Of a stretch of DNA of 64,000 bases, positions 8,306 through 17,660 are shown piece after piece. The DNA is from an uncultured Bacteriovorax sp. Lineage in GTDB: Bacteria; Bdellovibrionota; Bacteriovoracia; Bacteriovoracales; Bacteriovoracaceae. The translations under genes and the position numbers were made by a program. The notes under the pieces were generated by a model that saw only the letters and a list, made by a program, of their open reading frames with translations, was not told the origin of the DNA and made no database searches. The first letter of the stretch is position 1. Every line of letters begins with the position of its first letter. Location: assembly GCA_946481315.1 (NCBI GenBank), contig CAMLMH010000002.1, positions 186,001 to 250,000 on the forward strand, in the 5' to 3' direction.

Positions 8306-9450
8306 TGAAAAAAAAAACAGTTAAGAAACTGACGAAAAAAGCGCTGGTTAAGAAGACGAAGCGTTTGTCAGCTGCCATTCGCCCTTACGAGCTGTATGCT
8401 CTGATAATGGCCGGTGGAAAAGGAACCCGTTTCTGGCCGGAATCAACGTCCACACGACCAAAACAATACTTAAGCCTGATCAGCGAAAAAAGTCTCTTAC
8501 AGGAAACGATCGAGCGTTTTGATCGGTTTGTTGAACAGGACAAACGTTTTGTGGTTACAGTTGCTGAGCAGGAAGAACTTTGCCGAAAATCCTCAAAAGG
8601 AAAAATTAACAGCAAGGGAATCATTTTTGAACCAACTGGGCGAAACACGGCTCCCTGTATCCTGATGTCTCTGGCCACCCTGGTGATGAAAGGGGTCGGG
8701 ATGGATGATGTTGTGGCGATTGTTCCTTCTGATCACGTCATTTTGAATCAGACCGGTTTTCATGCGACTATTCAGAAAGCTTCTGACTTTGCTCACCGTC
8801 ATCAGCAGATAGTGACCATTGGTATTACACCACATTTTCCTCACACAGGTTTTGGCTACATACAAAAAGGAAAACTGATTGAAGAAGAAGCCTTTGGTGT
8901 TTCTAAATTTAAAGAAAAGCCGCATTTCGAACTCGCTGCTGCTTATGTGAAAAGTGGTCAGTATCTCTGGAATGCCGGAATGTTTGTGGCCCCGGTAAAA
9001 GTTTTTCTGCAGGAATTTGAAGAGCACGCTCCGGAAATGTTTGAGCATTTCGAAGCCCTGTGTAAAACGGCGGATAATCCTAAGGCCCTTAAGGCCGTTT
9101 ATCAAAAACTACCAAGTGATTCTATCGATTACGCTGTGATGGAAAAATCATCGAATATTGCCGTCATGCCGGCGACGTTTGACTGGAATGACCTGGGCTC
9201 ATGGGACGCTCTGGCCACGGTTTTAAATGAAACTCATGGCAATACAGTCGTTAAAAGCCAGGGAACACTCTTTTTAAACTCTGCTGATAATGTGATTTTT
9301 GCTCCCGACAGATTTGTCTCGCTGATCAATATGGATAAACATATTGTGGTGGTGAATGATAAAGTTGTTCTGGTTGCGCCATTAAAAGACGCTCAGGAAA
9401 TTAAAAAAGTCGTTGAACAGTTACAAAAACAAAGACCAGATTTAATTTAA
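8305..9450 (+). CDS. manC: Mannose-1-phosphate guanylyltransferase
   Basis: Makes GDP-mannose from mannose-1-phosphate and GTP for surface polysaccharide. The nucleotidyl-transferase signature MAGGKGTRFWPES, the RPKQYL motif and later FKEKP and WNAGMF segments are all present. There is no C-terminal isomerase domain, so it is the single-function form. The N-terminus carries about 27 extra residues very rich in lysine before the catalytic fold begins; no in-frame ATG offers a start nearer the fold. It is coupled to the SPOR gene upstream and overlaps the convergent purB by 9 bases. Confidence 0.9.
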   Translation: MKKKTVKKLTKKALVKKTKRLSAAIRPYELYALIMAGGKGTRFWPESTSTRPKQYLSLISEKSLLQETIERFDRFVEQDKRFVVTVAEQEELCRKSSKGKINSKGIIFEPTGRNTAPCILMSLATLVMKGVGMDDVVAIVPSDHVILNQTGFHATIQKASDFAHRHQQIVTIGITPHFPHTGFGYIQKGKLIEEEAFGVSKFKEKPHFELAAAYVKSGQYLWNAGMFVAPVKVFLQEFEEHAPEMFEHFEALCKTADNPKALKAVYQKLPSDSIDYAVMEKSSNIAVMPATFDWNDLGSWDALATVLNETHGNTVVKSQGTLFLNSADNVIFAPDRFVSLINMDKHIVVVNDKVVLVAPLKDAQEIKKVVEQLQKQRPDLI

Positions 9451-10737
9451 GACGCGCTTAAAAATTTTTTCTACACTTCCCAGGTAAATTTTCTTCAGAC
9501 CATCTCTGTCTACGGCAGGGAGTTCTGCAGACACTTGTCTGGTCTTCAATGCTTCAGTGATAGCATCCCGGAACTGATCCGGTTTGGTGGCAAAAGAGGC
9601 TGACTGAATGATCGCATATAAATCTTCGCGGGAAAGATCAGGACAAACTTTAATCAGGTGATGCAGGTAAAAGCTCGAGAGATAGTGGGTATTATTCAGC
9701 ACTTTGTTTTCGATTGTTTCGACATCAATATCCAGGCGATCCATCGTTTCCGTAAAACGTTTCAAGGCATAGGTTAAAATTCCAAAGTGATCCGGAAGAT
9801 ATAATCTTTCAGCGCTGGAGTGAGAAATGTCCCGTTCATGCCAAAGGATGGCATTTTCCATCGCGAGCGTGTGATGTGAGCGAAGAAAACGCGAAAGTCC
9901 CGTCAGATTTTCTGTGGCAATCGGATTTTTTTTATGGGGCATGGTCGAAGAGCCTTTTTGCCCTTTGCGGAAACCTTCAGCGACTTCTTTGACATCTGAA
10001 TGATGGAGATGACGGATTTCCACCGCCAGGCGCTCAATAGCATTGGCCACCATGGATGTCAGTGAAATTAACTTTGCCAGACGATCGCGGGGAATAACCT
10101 GCGTGGAGACTGGCTCCACATTGAGCCCCAGTGACTTTGCCACTGTTTCTTCGATTTCCGGTGATAAAATGGTGTAGTTTCCCACAGCTCCGGAAAGCTG
10201 AATAGTCAGTTCTTTTTTTCGGTACTCTTCCAGGTCATCACGCCGTCTTTTGAATTCCGCATAATGCCCCAGTAGTTTTTGGCCAAAACTCATCGGTTCG
10301 GCATACATGCCGTGTGATCTTCCGAGTGTCATCACGTTTTTTGTTTCCAGCGCGCGCTCTTTTAGCGACTGAAGGAAAGAATCATAAGCCGCGCAGACAA
10401 TATCCAGTGAAGATTGGATTTGAAGAGTGAGGGCGGAGTCGATGATATCGGAAGAAGTCACTCCATAATGAAAATACTTTCCGGTTTCAACCGGAAGCTG
10501 TTCGGTGATGGAAGTACAAAATGCGATTACATCATGGCGGGTTGTTTTTTCGATCTCCAGAATACGATTCGGATCGATGACGACTTTTCCTTTTATTTTT
10601 TCCGTGATACCGACCGGGATATGCTTACTTTTCTCCAATGCCGAAAGCAAAGCGAGTTCAATCTGCAAAAATGTTTCAAATTTATGTTGATCAGTCCAGA
10701 GCGCACTGATTTCCGGAATTTCATAGCGAGCGATCAT
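9442..10737 (-). CDS. purB: Adenylosuccinate lyase
   Basis: Cleaves SAICAR and adenylosuccinate in purine synthesis. The fumarase/lyase signature GSSTMPHKKNP is intact, and the N-terminal MIARYEIPEIS and TSSDIIDSA segments are typical. The protein has 431 residues, normal for the family. Two starts are possible, 10743 and 10737; AAGG is 3 bases from the first and 9 from the second, so 10737 is chosen. It lies 14 bases downstream of the outer membrane barrel gene and may share its transcript. Confidence 0.93.
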   Translation of the reverse strand: MIARYEIPEISALWTDQHKFETFLQIELALLSALEKSKHIPVGITEKIKGKVVIDPNRILEIEKTTRHDVIAFCTSITEQLPVETGKYFHYGVTSSDIIDSALTLQIQSSLDIVCAAYDSFLQSLKERALETKNVMTLGRSHGMYAEPMSFGQKLLGHYAEFKRRRDDLEEYRKKELTIQLSGAVGNYTILSPEIEETVAKSLGLNVEPVSTQVIPRDRLAKLISLTSMVANAIERLAVEIRHLHHSDVKEVAEGFRKGQKGSSTMPHKKNPIATENLTGLSRFLRSHHTLAMENAILWHERDISHSSAERLYLPDHFGILTYALKRFTETMDRLDIDVETIENKVLNNTHYLSSFYLHHLIKVCPDLSREDLYAIIQSASFATKPDQFRDAITEALKTRQVSAELPAVDRDGLKKIYLGSVEKIFKRVLN

Positions 10738-10751
10738 AACCATTTGCCTTT

Positions 10752-11399
10752 TTAAAGTGTGAAACTTAAATCCAGTCCGACTGTAAGAAAACCAATAGTC
10801 AAAGAACGTGCCGAGCCGGTTTCATTGGTATTGTTCTCAGATCTTCTTACAACGGCCAGATTGTAATTGAAATGGCCGCCGGCACTAAAATAATCACTGA
10901 ATCTTTTATGAAGAGAAAATTTGGCGACCATGCCCGGGCCGGTAAAAGTTTCACCGGAGAAATCTTCTTTGTACATATTGTAAGTGATGTCGGCAGTCAT
11001 CATTTCATAAAGATCATCAAACGGCAGTAAAGTTTGCGCATAACGGGATTCTCGTCCTAGGCCCACACCCATAGTGATCATGGAATTTTTTTGTTCTTCG
11101 AGTTGAGCGTCGCTGGCGCCTGTGGCAGTTTGATTATTGCCCGAGAGTTCCCGGAATAATCCATTGGTAATGGCGAAGTGGCCCTCCAGCCAGTAATTTT
11201 CCAGTTTTTTTGCATAAGCAGCAGAAAGATTCATGACGTCTGAGCTTTTTGTCATACTGGGATTTAATCCAGCTGTAACCGTGAAACGATTACTAAATGT
11301 CGGCTCAAAAGTGCTTTCGCTACGGATGATCAGCTGGTCCTGAGCAAAAGCTTTAACTGAGATCAGAGAAAAGAGGGCCAATAAAACTATTTTTTGCAT
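10752..11399 (-). CDS. Putative outer membrane beta-barrel protein
   Basis: A 215-residue protein with a signal peptide (cut after VKAFA) and an amphipathic, strand-rich mature part ending in SFTL, with alternating hydrophobic residues and a terminal aromatic-containing strand, as in small outer membrane barrels. It begins one base after the TolC-like gene stop, so it is almost certainly in the same operon. A role as partner of that channel is an inference. No specific family was recognised. Confidence 0.7.
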   Translation of the reverse strand: MQKIVLLALFSLISVKAFAQDQLIIRSESTFEPTFSNRFTVTAGLNPSMTKSSDVMNLSAAYAKKLENYWLEGHFAITNGLFRELSGNNQTATGASDAQLEEQKNSMITMGVGLGRESRYAQTLLPFDDLYEMMTADITYNMYKEDFSGETFTGPGMVAKFSLHKRFSDYFSAGGHFNYNLAVVRRSENNTNETGSARSLTIGFLTVGLDLSFTL

Positions 11400-11400
11400 A

Positions 11401-13155
11401 TTATTTTCCTTTTACTCTGACGGCCAGTTGTTCAAAATTTTCCCCTGGAAAATCTTCAATCCCCATGGCCTTGGCAAGATTTAATTTTTCAGTTAAATGC
11501 TGTAGTTTAACCTGTTCAAAGAAAACTTTAGTTGTTGTTAAATCTTCCAGCGCCAGGGCAAAATCATAAAATTTAGCCCGACCTGCGAGATAATTTTCAA
11601 GGACGGTATCAAATGTTTTTTGCAGGCTTGGAATGCGGGCTTCTAAAATCACGATCTGATTCTGTAAAGACAGAATTGTTTTATAGGTCTGACGGACAAA
11701 CGACTGGGTGAAATGGGTGTTTTTTTCAAATTCTTTGACCGCAATGTCTCTTCCCAATCTGGTCGTGGCAAGAGTATTAGAGTTAAGTAATCCTTCTGCC
11801 CCGGTCAGGCTCCAGGTTGCATTGATTGAGGCCACCAGTTCAATATTACCACTGCCATTATCTGTCTCATAACGAGTTGTATCGATTCCCTGTCCGAATC
11901 GTTTATTATAGGCTCCGAGATTAACTGAAAAACGGGGAAGGGGAAGCTGTTCTTTTAGCGCAACGTCGTAAGATCTCTCTGCATTTTCAATCAGCGTTTT
12001 ATTTGTCAGCAGCGCCGGATTCTTTTTTTCTGCTTCTGTCAAAGCTTCATCAATTGTTAGTTTGAGTCTGCGATAATCCAGCATTTCATTCATCACATAT
12101 TTTGTCCCGACCGGATCAGCAATCAAAAAGGCCATATTTTCATCTGCTTCATCGGCATTAATCTTCGCTTCGTGATAATCGTTCTGGGCCTTTAAATATT
12201 CACTGCGTGCCTGATAATAATCTTGTTTGGAAGTTTTACCGACAGTAATTTTTTCTTTGGACAGGCGATACACAAAAGAAGCCTGGCGCAGCTGATCCTG
12301 TCGGATCTTTTCTACACTTTTAAAGGCCACTAACGTAAAATAATTGCTGATCAGGTCTAGTTTTAGTTCTCGTCGGGATTCACTTAAAATTTCTTTGGTT
12401 CGGTCATAGGTTGCCTTAGTGTTCAGATAGCGGGCGTAGTCTTTACCCCAGTTAAAGACGGTATAGTCCCCGAGCGATAATCCAAGTGTGCCTGATGGAT
12501 GAGCGGCATTTCCGGAATTAGGGCGACCTTCACTTCTTCTCAGAGTTCCTATACGGTGATTATCGGTTGTCAGTGTGACCTGCAGTTCCGGTAACCAGAA
12601 GGCACTTTTAGCTCCGGCGAATTCAATGTCCCGAACTTCCTGGCGCTGCTCGCGGATGTTTTGATCATAATTTTTGCGTAGCCCTTGTTCTATAACATCA
12701 TTGAGCTGAAGATTTTTGTAAGTATCGTTTAGTTTATATTTACTTGCTTCCTGAACGTAAATTTCAGACTCAGTGACTTTCGCTGCCTTAACTTTTGGAG
12801 GGGCGGATTTGGTTTTTGTTTTAAAAAGCTCTTCTTCTGAAACAACACCGGTCTTTTTCTGCAAAGTTGATTCATTAACCGGCTCTTCGGCAGGAAGTGG
12901 ATCATCGGTAGAACGCACAATATCGGGAGCAGATGCCGGAGTTTCTTCCGAAGGGGGAGGTAGTGTTTGGGCCTCTTCGGTCAATTCACCTGTGGAGGAA
13001 GGGGGTACAGACAGGTCAGGACCCGGATCTCCGGGAGGCAAGGTCTGAACTTCTTCCGTCAATGCATCAGTGGGAGGCGTCTCCTGCGCCATGGCCAGTC
13101 CTGGCCGGTGGGCGAGTAATAATACGAGAAAGCTGAGTAAGAAATATCTATCCAT
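11401..13155 (-). CDS. TolC-family outer membrane protein with proline-rich N-terminal linker
   Basis: A 584-residue protein with a signal peptide and two TolC/OEP-type helical repeats rich in long alpha-helices (for example the segments beginning ELKLDLISNYF and RQTYKTILSLQ). Such proteins form channels for type I secretion or efflux. Between the signal peptide and the channel lies about 110 residues of low-complexity sequence rich in Pro, Glu, Thr and Ser; it contains a repeat, LTEEVQTLPP and LTEEAQTLPP. No inner membrane pump or adaptor gene is adjacent. Confidence 0.8.
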   Translation of the reverse strand: MDRYFLLSFLVLLLAHRPGLAMAQETPPTDALTEEVQTLPPGDPGPDLSVPPSSTGELTEEAQTLPPPSEETPASAPDIVRSTDDPLPAEEPVNESTLQKKTGVVSEEELFKTKTKSAPPKVKAAKVTESEIYVQEASKYKLNDTYKNLQLNDVIEQGLRKNYDQNIREQRQEVRDIEFAGAKSAFWLPELQVTLTTDNHRIGTLRRSEGRPNSGNAAHPSGTLGLSLGDYTVFNWGKDYARYLNTKATYDRTKEILSESRRELKLDLISNYFTLVAFKSVEKIRQDQLRQASFVYRLSKEKITVGKTSKQDYYQARSEYLKAQNDYHEAKINADEADENMAFLIADPVGTKYVMNEMLDYRRLKLTIDEALTEAEKKNPALLTNKTLIENAERSYDVALKEQLPLPRFSVNLGAYNKRFGQGIDTTRYETDNGSGNIELVASINATWSLTGAEGLLNSNTLATTRLGRDIAVKEFEKNTHFTQSFVRQTYKTILSLQNQIVILEARIPSLQKTFDTVLENYLAGRAKFYDFALALEDLTTTKVFFEQVKLQHLTEKLNLAKAMGIEDFPGENFEQLAVRVKGK

Positions 13156-13238
13156 GGTCTCTCTTTGGTCAGGTCTGTGTATGTGCGTACTAAATGTTTA
13201 GAATAGGATAGAAAATCTAAAACCCTATGAAAAGAGTT

Positions 13239-13586
13239 TTATAGGCTAATACCTGGACAACCTTTGCGGACGATATTTTCTTCGTGAAACTGAATTTGAG
13301 TTTGGGTGAGAGTGAGTTCATGCTCTAGATGCCCCAGATTAGTCTCCAGTTTTTTCTTAACTGTGATTTTATTTTCCGGAGTAATACTTTGCAGGTGTCG
13401 ATTGCGTTCAATAAGCGCCAGAATTCTCTGCTTATGGGCTATCTTTTCTTTGCGGTTTTCAGTCAGGAGTTCACAGCGACGGCTGATGCTTGGGTCGTTA
13501 ATGACCGTACGCTTATAATCCTGACCCGAAACCGTGGAGATTCCGAGCAAAATGATCAGGAATGTGACAGAAATTCTTTGGGCCAT
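13239..13586 (-). CDS. Small secreted coiled-coil protein, unknown function
   Basis: A 115-residue protein with a signal peptide (cut near STVSG) and a helical, charged mature part likely to form a coiled coil, with two cysteines (RRCELL and KGCPG) near its two ends. The start at 13586 is preceded by AGGAG. It lies 83 bases upstream of the TolC-like gene on the same strand. No family recognised. Confidence 0.6.
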   Translation of the reverse strand: MAQRISVTFLIILLGISTVSGQDYKRTVINDPSISRRCELLTENRKEKIAHKQRILALIERNRHLQSITPENKITVKKKLETNLGHLEHELTLTQTQIQFHEENIVRKGCPGISL

Positions 13587-13646
13587 TCCCTGTTATCTCC
13601 TCTATAATGACAAAGTTTATTATAGCTCTTTTTGGAGACCTTTAAA

Positions 13647-14417
13647 GTGAGTAAAAAAAATATCCTCATTTTAATTCCCGCGCGATTTGCTTCGAGCCGA
13701 TTTCCGGGAAAACCTCTGGCCCTGATTGCTGGTGAAACCATGATCAAACGGGTGTTGACTAATTGTCAGCAAGCAACTCATCCGGATTACAACTTTGAAG
13801 CCTATGCCGTGACTGATGATGAACGAATTGCCGATCACATCCGAACCTTTTCCCCCAACGTTGTCCGGGTGGATGATGATGTTATCTCCGGAACACTCCG
13901 GATTGAGCTTGCTTATGAGCGCTTTTTTAAAAAACAACAGTTTGATTTAGTCATTAATGTTCAGGGGGATGAACCTCTTTTAGAAGGAAGTGAGCTGGCC
14001 CGTCTGGCCGATTTTCACCTGAAGAGTCCATTTGATATTGCTACAATGGTAAAAAAGCAGCAGGGCTTTTCCGGTGCTTTTAATGATCCCAACAAAGTCA
14101 AAGTGGTTCTCAGTGAGTTATCAGGAAAGGCTTTTTATTTTTCCCGTGCTGAAATCCCTTTTAAGCGTGAACAACAGCAATCGGACAGCGATTACTGGTT
14201 TATGCATATCGGAGTTTATTCTTACCGGCCCAACGCGCTGTCGACTTTTGCCCGCGCTCCTGAGAGCAGGCTTGAATATCTAGAAAAACTCGAACAGCTG
14301 CGAGCTTTAGAAATTGGTCTCACCATCGGAGCGATGCCGACGACAGCAACCATTTTAGGGGTTGATCATCCGGAAGATGTAAAAAAAGTAGAAGAGGTAA
14401 TAAATGGCAGAAAATAA
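13647..14417 (+). CDS. kdsB: CMP-Kdo synthetase (3-deoxy-manno-octulosonate cytidylyltransferase)
   Basis: Activates Kdo with CTP for lipid A-core assembly. The N-terminus [15 protein letters not shown] is the family signature; NVQGDEPLL and DHPEDV near the C-terminus also match. The GTG at 13647 is chosen as start because GGAG lies 9 bases upstream and the family N-terminus begins right after it; a TTG at 13632 is less likely. It is the first gene of the operon running to 19548 and overlaps pyrG by 14 bases. Confidence 0.92.
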   Translation: MSKKNILILIPARFASSRFPGKPLALIAGETMIKRVLTNCQQATHPDYNFEAYAVTDDERIADHIRTFSPNVVRVDDDVISGTLRIELAYERFFKKQQFDLVINVQGDEPLLEGSELARLADFHLKSPFDIATMVKKQQGFSGAFNDPNKVKVVLSELSGKAFYFSRAEIPFKREQQQSDSDYWFMHIGVYSYRPNALSTFARAPESRLEYLEKLEQLRALEIGLTIGAMPTTATILGVDHPEDVKKVEEVINGRK

Positions 14418-16017
14418 AAAACCTAAAAAATTTATCTTCATCACCGGTGGAGTCGCGAGTTCTTTAGGAAAAGGTTTGGCGGCAGCGAGTATTGCCAGTC
14501 TGCTTGAACGACGAGGAATTAAAGTCGCCATGCTAAAAATGGACCCTTATATCAACGTCGATCCGGGAACCATGAGTCCCACTCAGCATGGAGAAGTTTT
14601 TGTCACAGATGACGGAGCAGAAACCGATCTGGATCTGGGCCACTACGAACGTTTTACTTCGCTCACATTAAAGCGCGAAAGTAATTTTACTACCGGACAG
14701 GTTTATCTTAAAGTTATTGAAAACGAACGTGCTGGCGTCTACCTCGGTAAAACGGTTCAGGTTGTTCCGCACATTACCAATGAAATTAAACGTCGAATTC
14801 ATATTGCCGCTGAGAATGCCGATCTTCTGATTGGTGAAATCGGAGGTACTGTAGGGGATATCGAATCGCTGCCATTCATAGAGTCGATCAGACAACTGGC
14901 CCATGATGAAGGAGCGGCTAACGTTCTCTTTATTCATCTGGTATTACTGCCCTATATTGCAGCCGCTGGAGAGTTGAAATCAAAACCCGCTCAACATTCG
15001 GTGAAAGAGCTCATGTCTCAGGGACTTTCACCTCAGGTTATTATCTGTCGCTCGGACCGGGCTGTGGATGAAGATACGCTGGATAAAATTTCCCGTTTTT
15101 GTAACGTGGGAAGAAAAAATGTTTTCCAGAGTATCGATATGGATACGATTTATAAAGTTCCGCTGGAATTTCACAAGCAGGGACTGGATGAACGTATAAG
15201 TGAACTTTTAGGCATCTGGGTTCCGGAACCAAAAATAGCGGATCTGGAAAAAGTCGTGCACAACTTTACTCATCCTCTTCGCACGGTTTCTATTGGAATC
15301 GTCGGAAAATATACTGAGCTGACTGAGAGTTACAAATCACTTGATGAAGCTCTTAACCATGGGGCCATAGCGAATCAGTTAAAATTTAAACCGGTTTATA
15401 TCGACAGCGAACAACTTGAAAAAAATGTCAGCCTTGATGAAATTTTCAAAGATGTGCAGGGTATCTTAGTTCCGGGAGGATTTGGTTCACGTGGAACTGA
15501 AGGAAAAATCAAAGCGATTCATTATGCTCGTACCAAGAAAATTCCATTCTTCGGAATTTGTCTGGGGTTACAGCTTTCAGTAATTGAATTTGCCCGTCAC
15601 TGTGCCGGAATCAGTGATGCCACTTCAGAAGAATTCCAAAGTGGTGGATCACATCTGATTCATTATATGGAAGGCCAGAAAAAAGAGGGGGCTAAAGGCG
15701 GCAGTATGCGCTTAGGCAGTTACGAGTGCTCACTTGAGAAAGGATCACTGGCACAAAAAGTTTACGGAGCAGAAATCATCCATGAACGCCATCGCCATCG
15801 TCTGGAATTTAACAATATGTATCTCGATAAACTTCAAAAAGCAGGATTGAAAATTTCCGGCTTTAACAAAGAACTTAATTTGGTTGAAGTTGTGGAACTC
15901 GGGGATCATCCGTTTTTCATTGCCTGCCAATATCACCCGGAATTTAAATCAAAACCTTTTTCTCCTCATCCGCTGTTTAAAGCATTCATTGAGGAATCAG
16001 ACAAAAACAGATTATAG
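14404..16017 (+). CDS. pyrG: CTP synthase
   Basis: Makes CTP from UTP, ATP and glutamine. The synthetase domain starts [16 protein letters not shown], and the C-terminal glutamine amidotransferase carries the FGICLGLQ nucleophile motif and a YHPEFKS histidine segment. Length 537 is normal. It sits between kdsB, which uses CTP, and kdsA, a common gene order in proteobacteria, and gives the operon its logic of supplying CTP for CMP-Kdo. Confidence 0.96.
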   Translation: MAENKKPKKFIFITGGVASSLGKGLAAASIASLLERRGIKVAMLKMDPYINVDPGTMSPTQHGEVFVTDDGAETDLDLGHYERFTSLTLKRESNFTTGQVYLKVIENERAGVYLGKTVQVVPHITNEIKRRIHIAAENADLLIGEIGGTVGDIESLPFIESIRQLAHDEGAANVLFIHLVLLPYIAAAGELKSKPAQHSVKELMSQGLSPQVIICRSDRAVDEDTLDKISRFCNVGRKNVFQSIDMDTIYKVPLEFHKQGLDERISELLGIWVPEPKIADLEKVVHNFTHPLRTVSIGIVGKYTELTESYKSLDEALNHGAIANQLKFKPVYIDSEQLEKNVSLDEIFKDVQGILVPGGFGSRGTEGKIKAIHYARTKKIPFFGICLGLQLSVIEFARHCAGISDATSEEFQSGGSHLIHYMEGQKKEGAKGGSMRLGSYECSLEKGSLAQKVYGAEIIHERHRHRLEFNNMYLDKLQKAGLKISGFNKELNLVEVVELGDHPFFIACQYHPEFKSKPFSPHPLFKAFIEESDKNRL

Positions 16018-16026
16018 GAAAGCAAA

Positions 16027-16827
16027 ATGAATAAACCAAAACTCGATCTCTTTATCGGCTCATGTGTTTTAGAAAGTGAAGAGATGGCCCTGGCAATAGC
16101 CGATCGTTTACTAACTGATCTTAAACCTTTCGAAAATAAAATCACACTTACGTACAAGGGCTCTTTTGATAAGGCTAATCGCACTTCTATAAATTCTTAT
16201 CGTGGGCCGGGTATTGATGAAGGGATGCGTATTCTCTCAAAAGTGAAAGAAAAAACCGGTCTTCCCGTCCTGACTGATTTTCATGAAGCTTCTCAAGCAA
16301 TGAAACTCGCGACAGTCGTTGATGTGCTTCAGGTACCGGCCTTTTTATGCCGACAGACTGATATGATCGCGGCAGGTGCAGAAGCCTGTGCAAAATATGG
16401 TCGAATCCTGAAAGTTAAAAAAGGACAATTCCTCTCTCCGGAAGAAACAAAAAATATCGTCGATAAGGCCACTACTTTTCTGCCGAAATCACAGATTCTT
16501 CTGACTGAGCGGGGTTCAAGCTTTGGTTATAACAATCTGGTTGTCGATATGGCTTCATTTCAAATCATGAAGAGTTTCGGCGTAAAGACCGTTCACGATG
16601 CCACTCACTGTGTTCAGCGTCCGGGAGGTTTGGGTACGGCGACTGGAGGAAAACGTGAGCAAATTCTGGTGCTCGCCCGCGCCGCAGTTGCAGCAGGAGC
16701 TGATGGTGTCTTTATGGAGTGTCACCCGAATCCGGATAAGGCCCTGTCTGATTCCGCCACCAGTTTACCGCTGGAGCAGATCAAAGCAATAGTTGAACAA
16801 CTCCTGCGAATTTATGAGGTAGTGTAA
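16027..16827 (+). CDS. kdsA: Kdo-8-phosphate synthase
   Basis: Condenses arabinose-5-phosphate with phosphoenolpyruvate to Kdo-8-phosphate in the cytoplasm. The family segments IGSCVLES, YKGSFDKANRTS, QVPAFLCRQTD and DATHCVQRPGG are present. The protein is 266 residues, slightly shorter than the usual 280. A gap of 9 bases follows pyrG and the stop overlaps kdsC by one base (TAATG). Confidence 0.95.
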   Translation: MNKPKLDLFIGSCVLESEEMALAIADRLLTDLKPFENKITLTYKGSFDKANRTSINSYRGPGIDEGMRILSKVKEKTGLPVLTDFHEASQAMKLATVVDVLQVPAFLCRQTDMIAAGAEACAKYGRILKVKKGQFLSPEETKNIVDKATTFLPKSQILLTERGSSFGYNNLVVDMASFQIMKSFGVKTVHDATHCVQRPGGLGTATGGKREQILVLARAAVAAGADGVFMECHPNPDKALSDSATSLPLEQIKAIVEQLLRIYEVV

Positions 16828-17387
16828 TGGCAAAACCATTAGATCAAAAAAAACGGCTGCGTGATTACGCTGTTGAGTTCAAAGATAAACTTAAAAAAAT
16901 TAAAGTCTGTATTTTTGATATAGACGGAATTCTCACTGACGGAAAAATCGGCTGGGAAGGAGAAGATGTTGGTTTCAACCGAACGACACATGCTCTCGAT
17001 GGGCATGGACTGAAAATGCTAATGGAAGCCGGACTCAAAGTCGGTGTGATTTCCGGAGGCGACAGTCTCGGCGTCCGCAAACGATTTATTGAAAATTTAA
17101 AATTGAATTTTGTTTTTTTAGGCAATGAAGATAAGCGCGAAGCCTTCAAAAAGGTGCTGGCCATGGGGTACAAGGATGAAGAAATTCTTTATATGGCCGA
17201 TGAATTTATTGATTTGCCTATATTAAAAAGAGTTGGCTTTTCTGCGACCGTGCCTAACGCTTCCCTGGAGATTCAGGAAGCTGTTGACTACATCACAATG
17301 CGCGAAGCCGGCGATGCCTGTGCCCGCGAAGTGATCGATATCATTCGTTACGCACAGGAGATTCCACTAAAACTGCTGGAGTTTTAA
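16827..17387 (+). CDS. kdsC: Kdo-8-phosphate phosphatase (HAD family)
   Basis: Removes the phosphate from Kdo-8-phosphate, the step between KdsA and KdsB. The HAD nucleophile motif is FDIDGILTDG, followed by VISGGDS (motif II) and MADEFIDLP (motif IV). Length 186 fits the small C0-type HAD tetramers. The gene is coupled to kdsA, so all three Kdo steps lie in one operon. Confidence 0.93.
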   Translation: MAKPLDQKKRLRDYAVEFKDKLKKIKVCIFDIDGILTDGKIGWEGEDVGFNRTTHALDGHGLKMLMEAGLKVGVISGGDSLGVRKRFIENLKLNFVFLGNEDKREAFKKVLAMGYKDEEILYMADEFIDLPILKRVGFSATVPNASLEIQEAVDYITMREAGDACAREVIDIIRYAQEIPLKLLEF

Positions 17388-17660
17388 ATGAGCAAAGATC
17401 TCGATGATCGTTTACACAAGCTAAAACTGGTTTTAAATGAAACAGTGGAATTTCCACTGGAGTATTATTTTAAATTTATTGTACCGGTCAGTGAAATTCA
17501 TCAGATCCTTTTCATTATGCAGGATATGGTCATTGAACAAAGGCCATCTGCTAACGGCAATTACATAAGCGTGAGTGGAAAAAAGATTGTCACTCACAGT
17601 GAAGAAATCATTATCATCTATAAACGGGCCAGTGTGATAAAAGGAATTATTTCACTATGA
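17388..17660 (+). CDS. DUF493/YbeD-like protein
   Basis: A 90-residue protein that starts right after kdsC. The segments VEFPLEYYFKFIVP and RPSANGNYISVS match the DUF493 family (E. coli YbeD has the related S-K-GNY-SVS stretch). The fold is ACT-like and the role in cells is unknown; YbeD itself is uncharacterised in function. Its stop overlaps gpsA by 4 bases (ATGA). Confidence 0.75.
   Translation: MSKDLDDRLHKLKLVLNETVEFPLEYYFKFIVPVSEIHQILFIMQDMVIEQRPSANGNYISVSGKKIVTHSEEIIIIYKRASVIKGIISL

Noticed and set aside
8593..9105. 170-codon minus-strand frame opposite manC
   Set aside because: Overlies a gene with full catalytic motifs; its translation lacks any recognisable domain.
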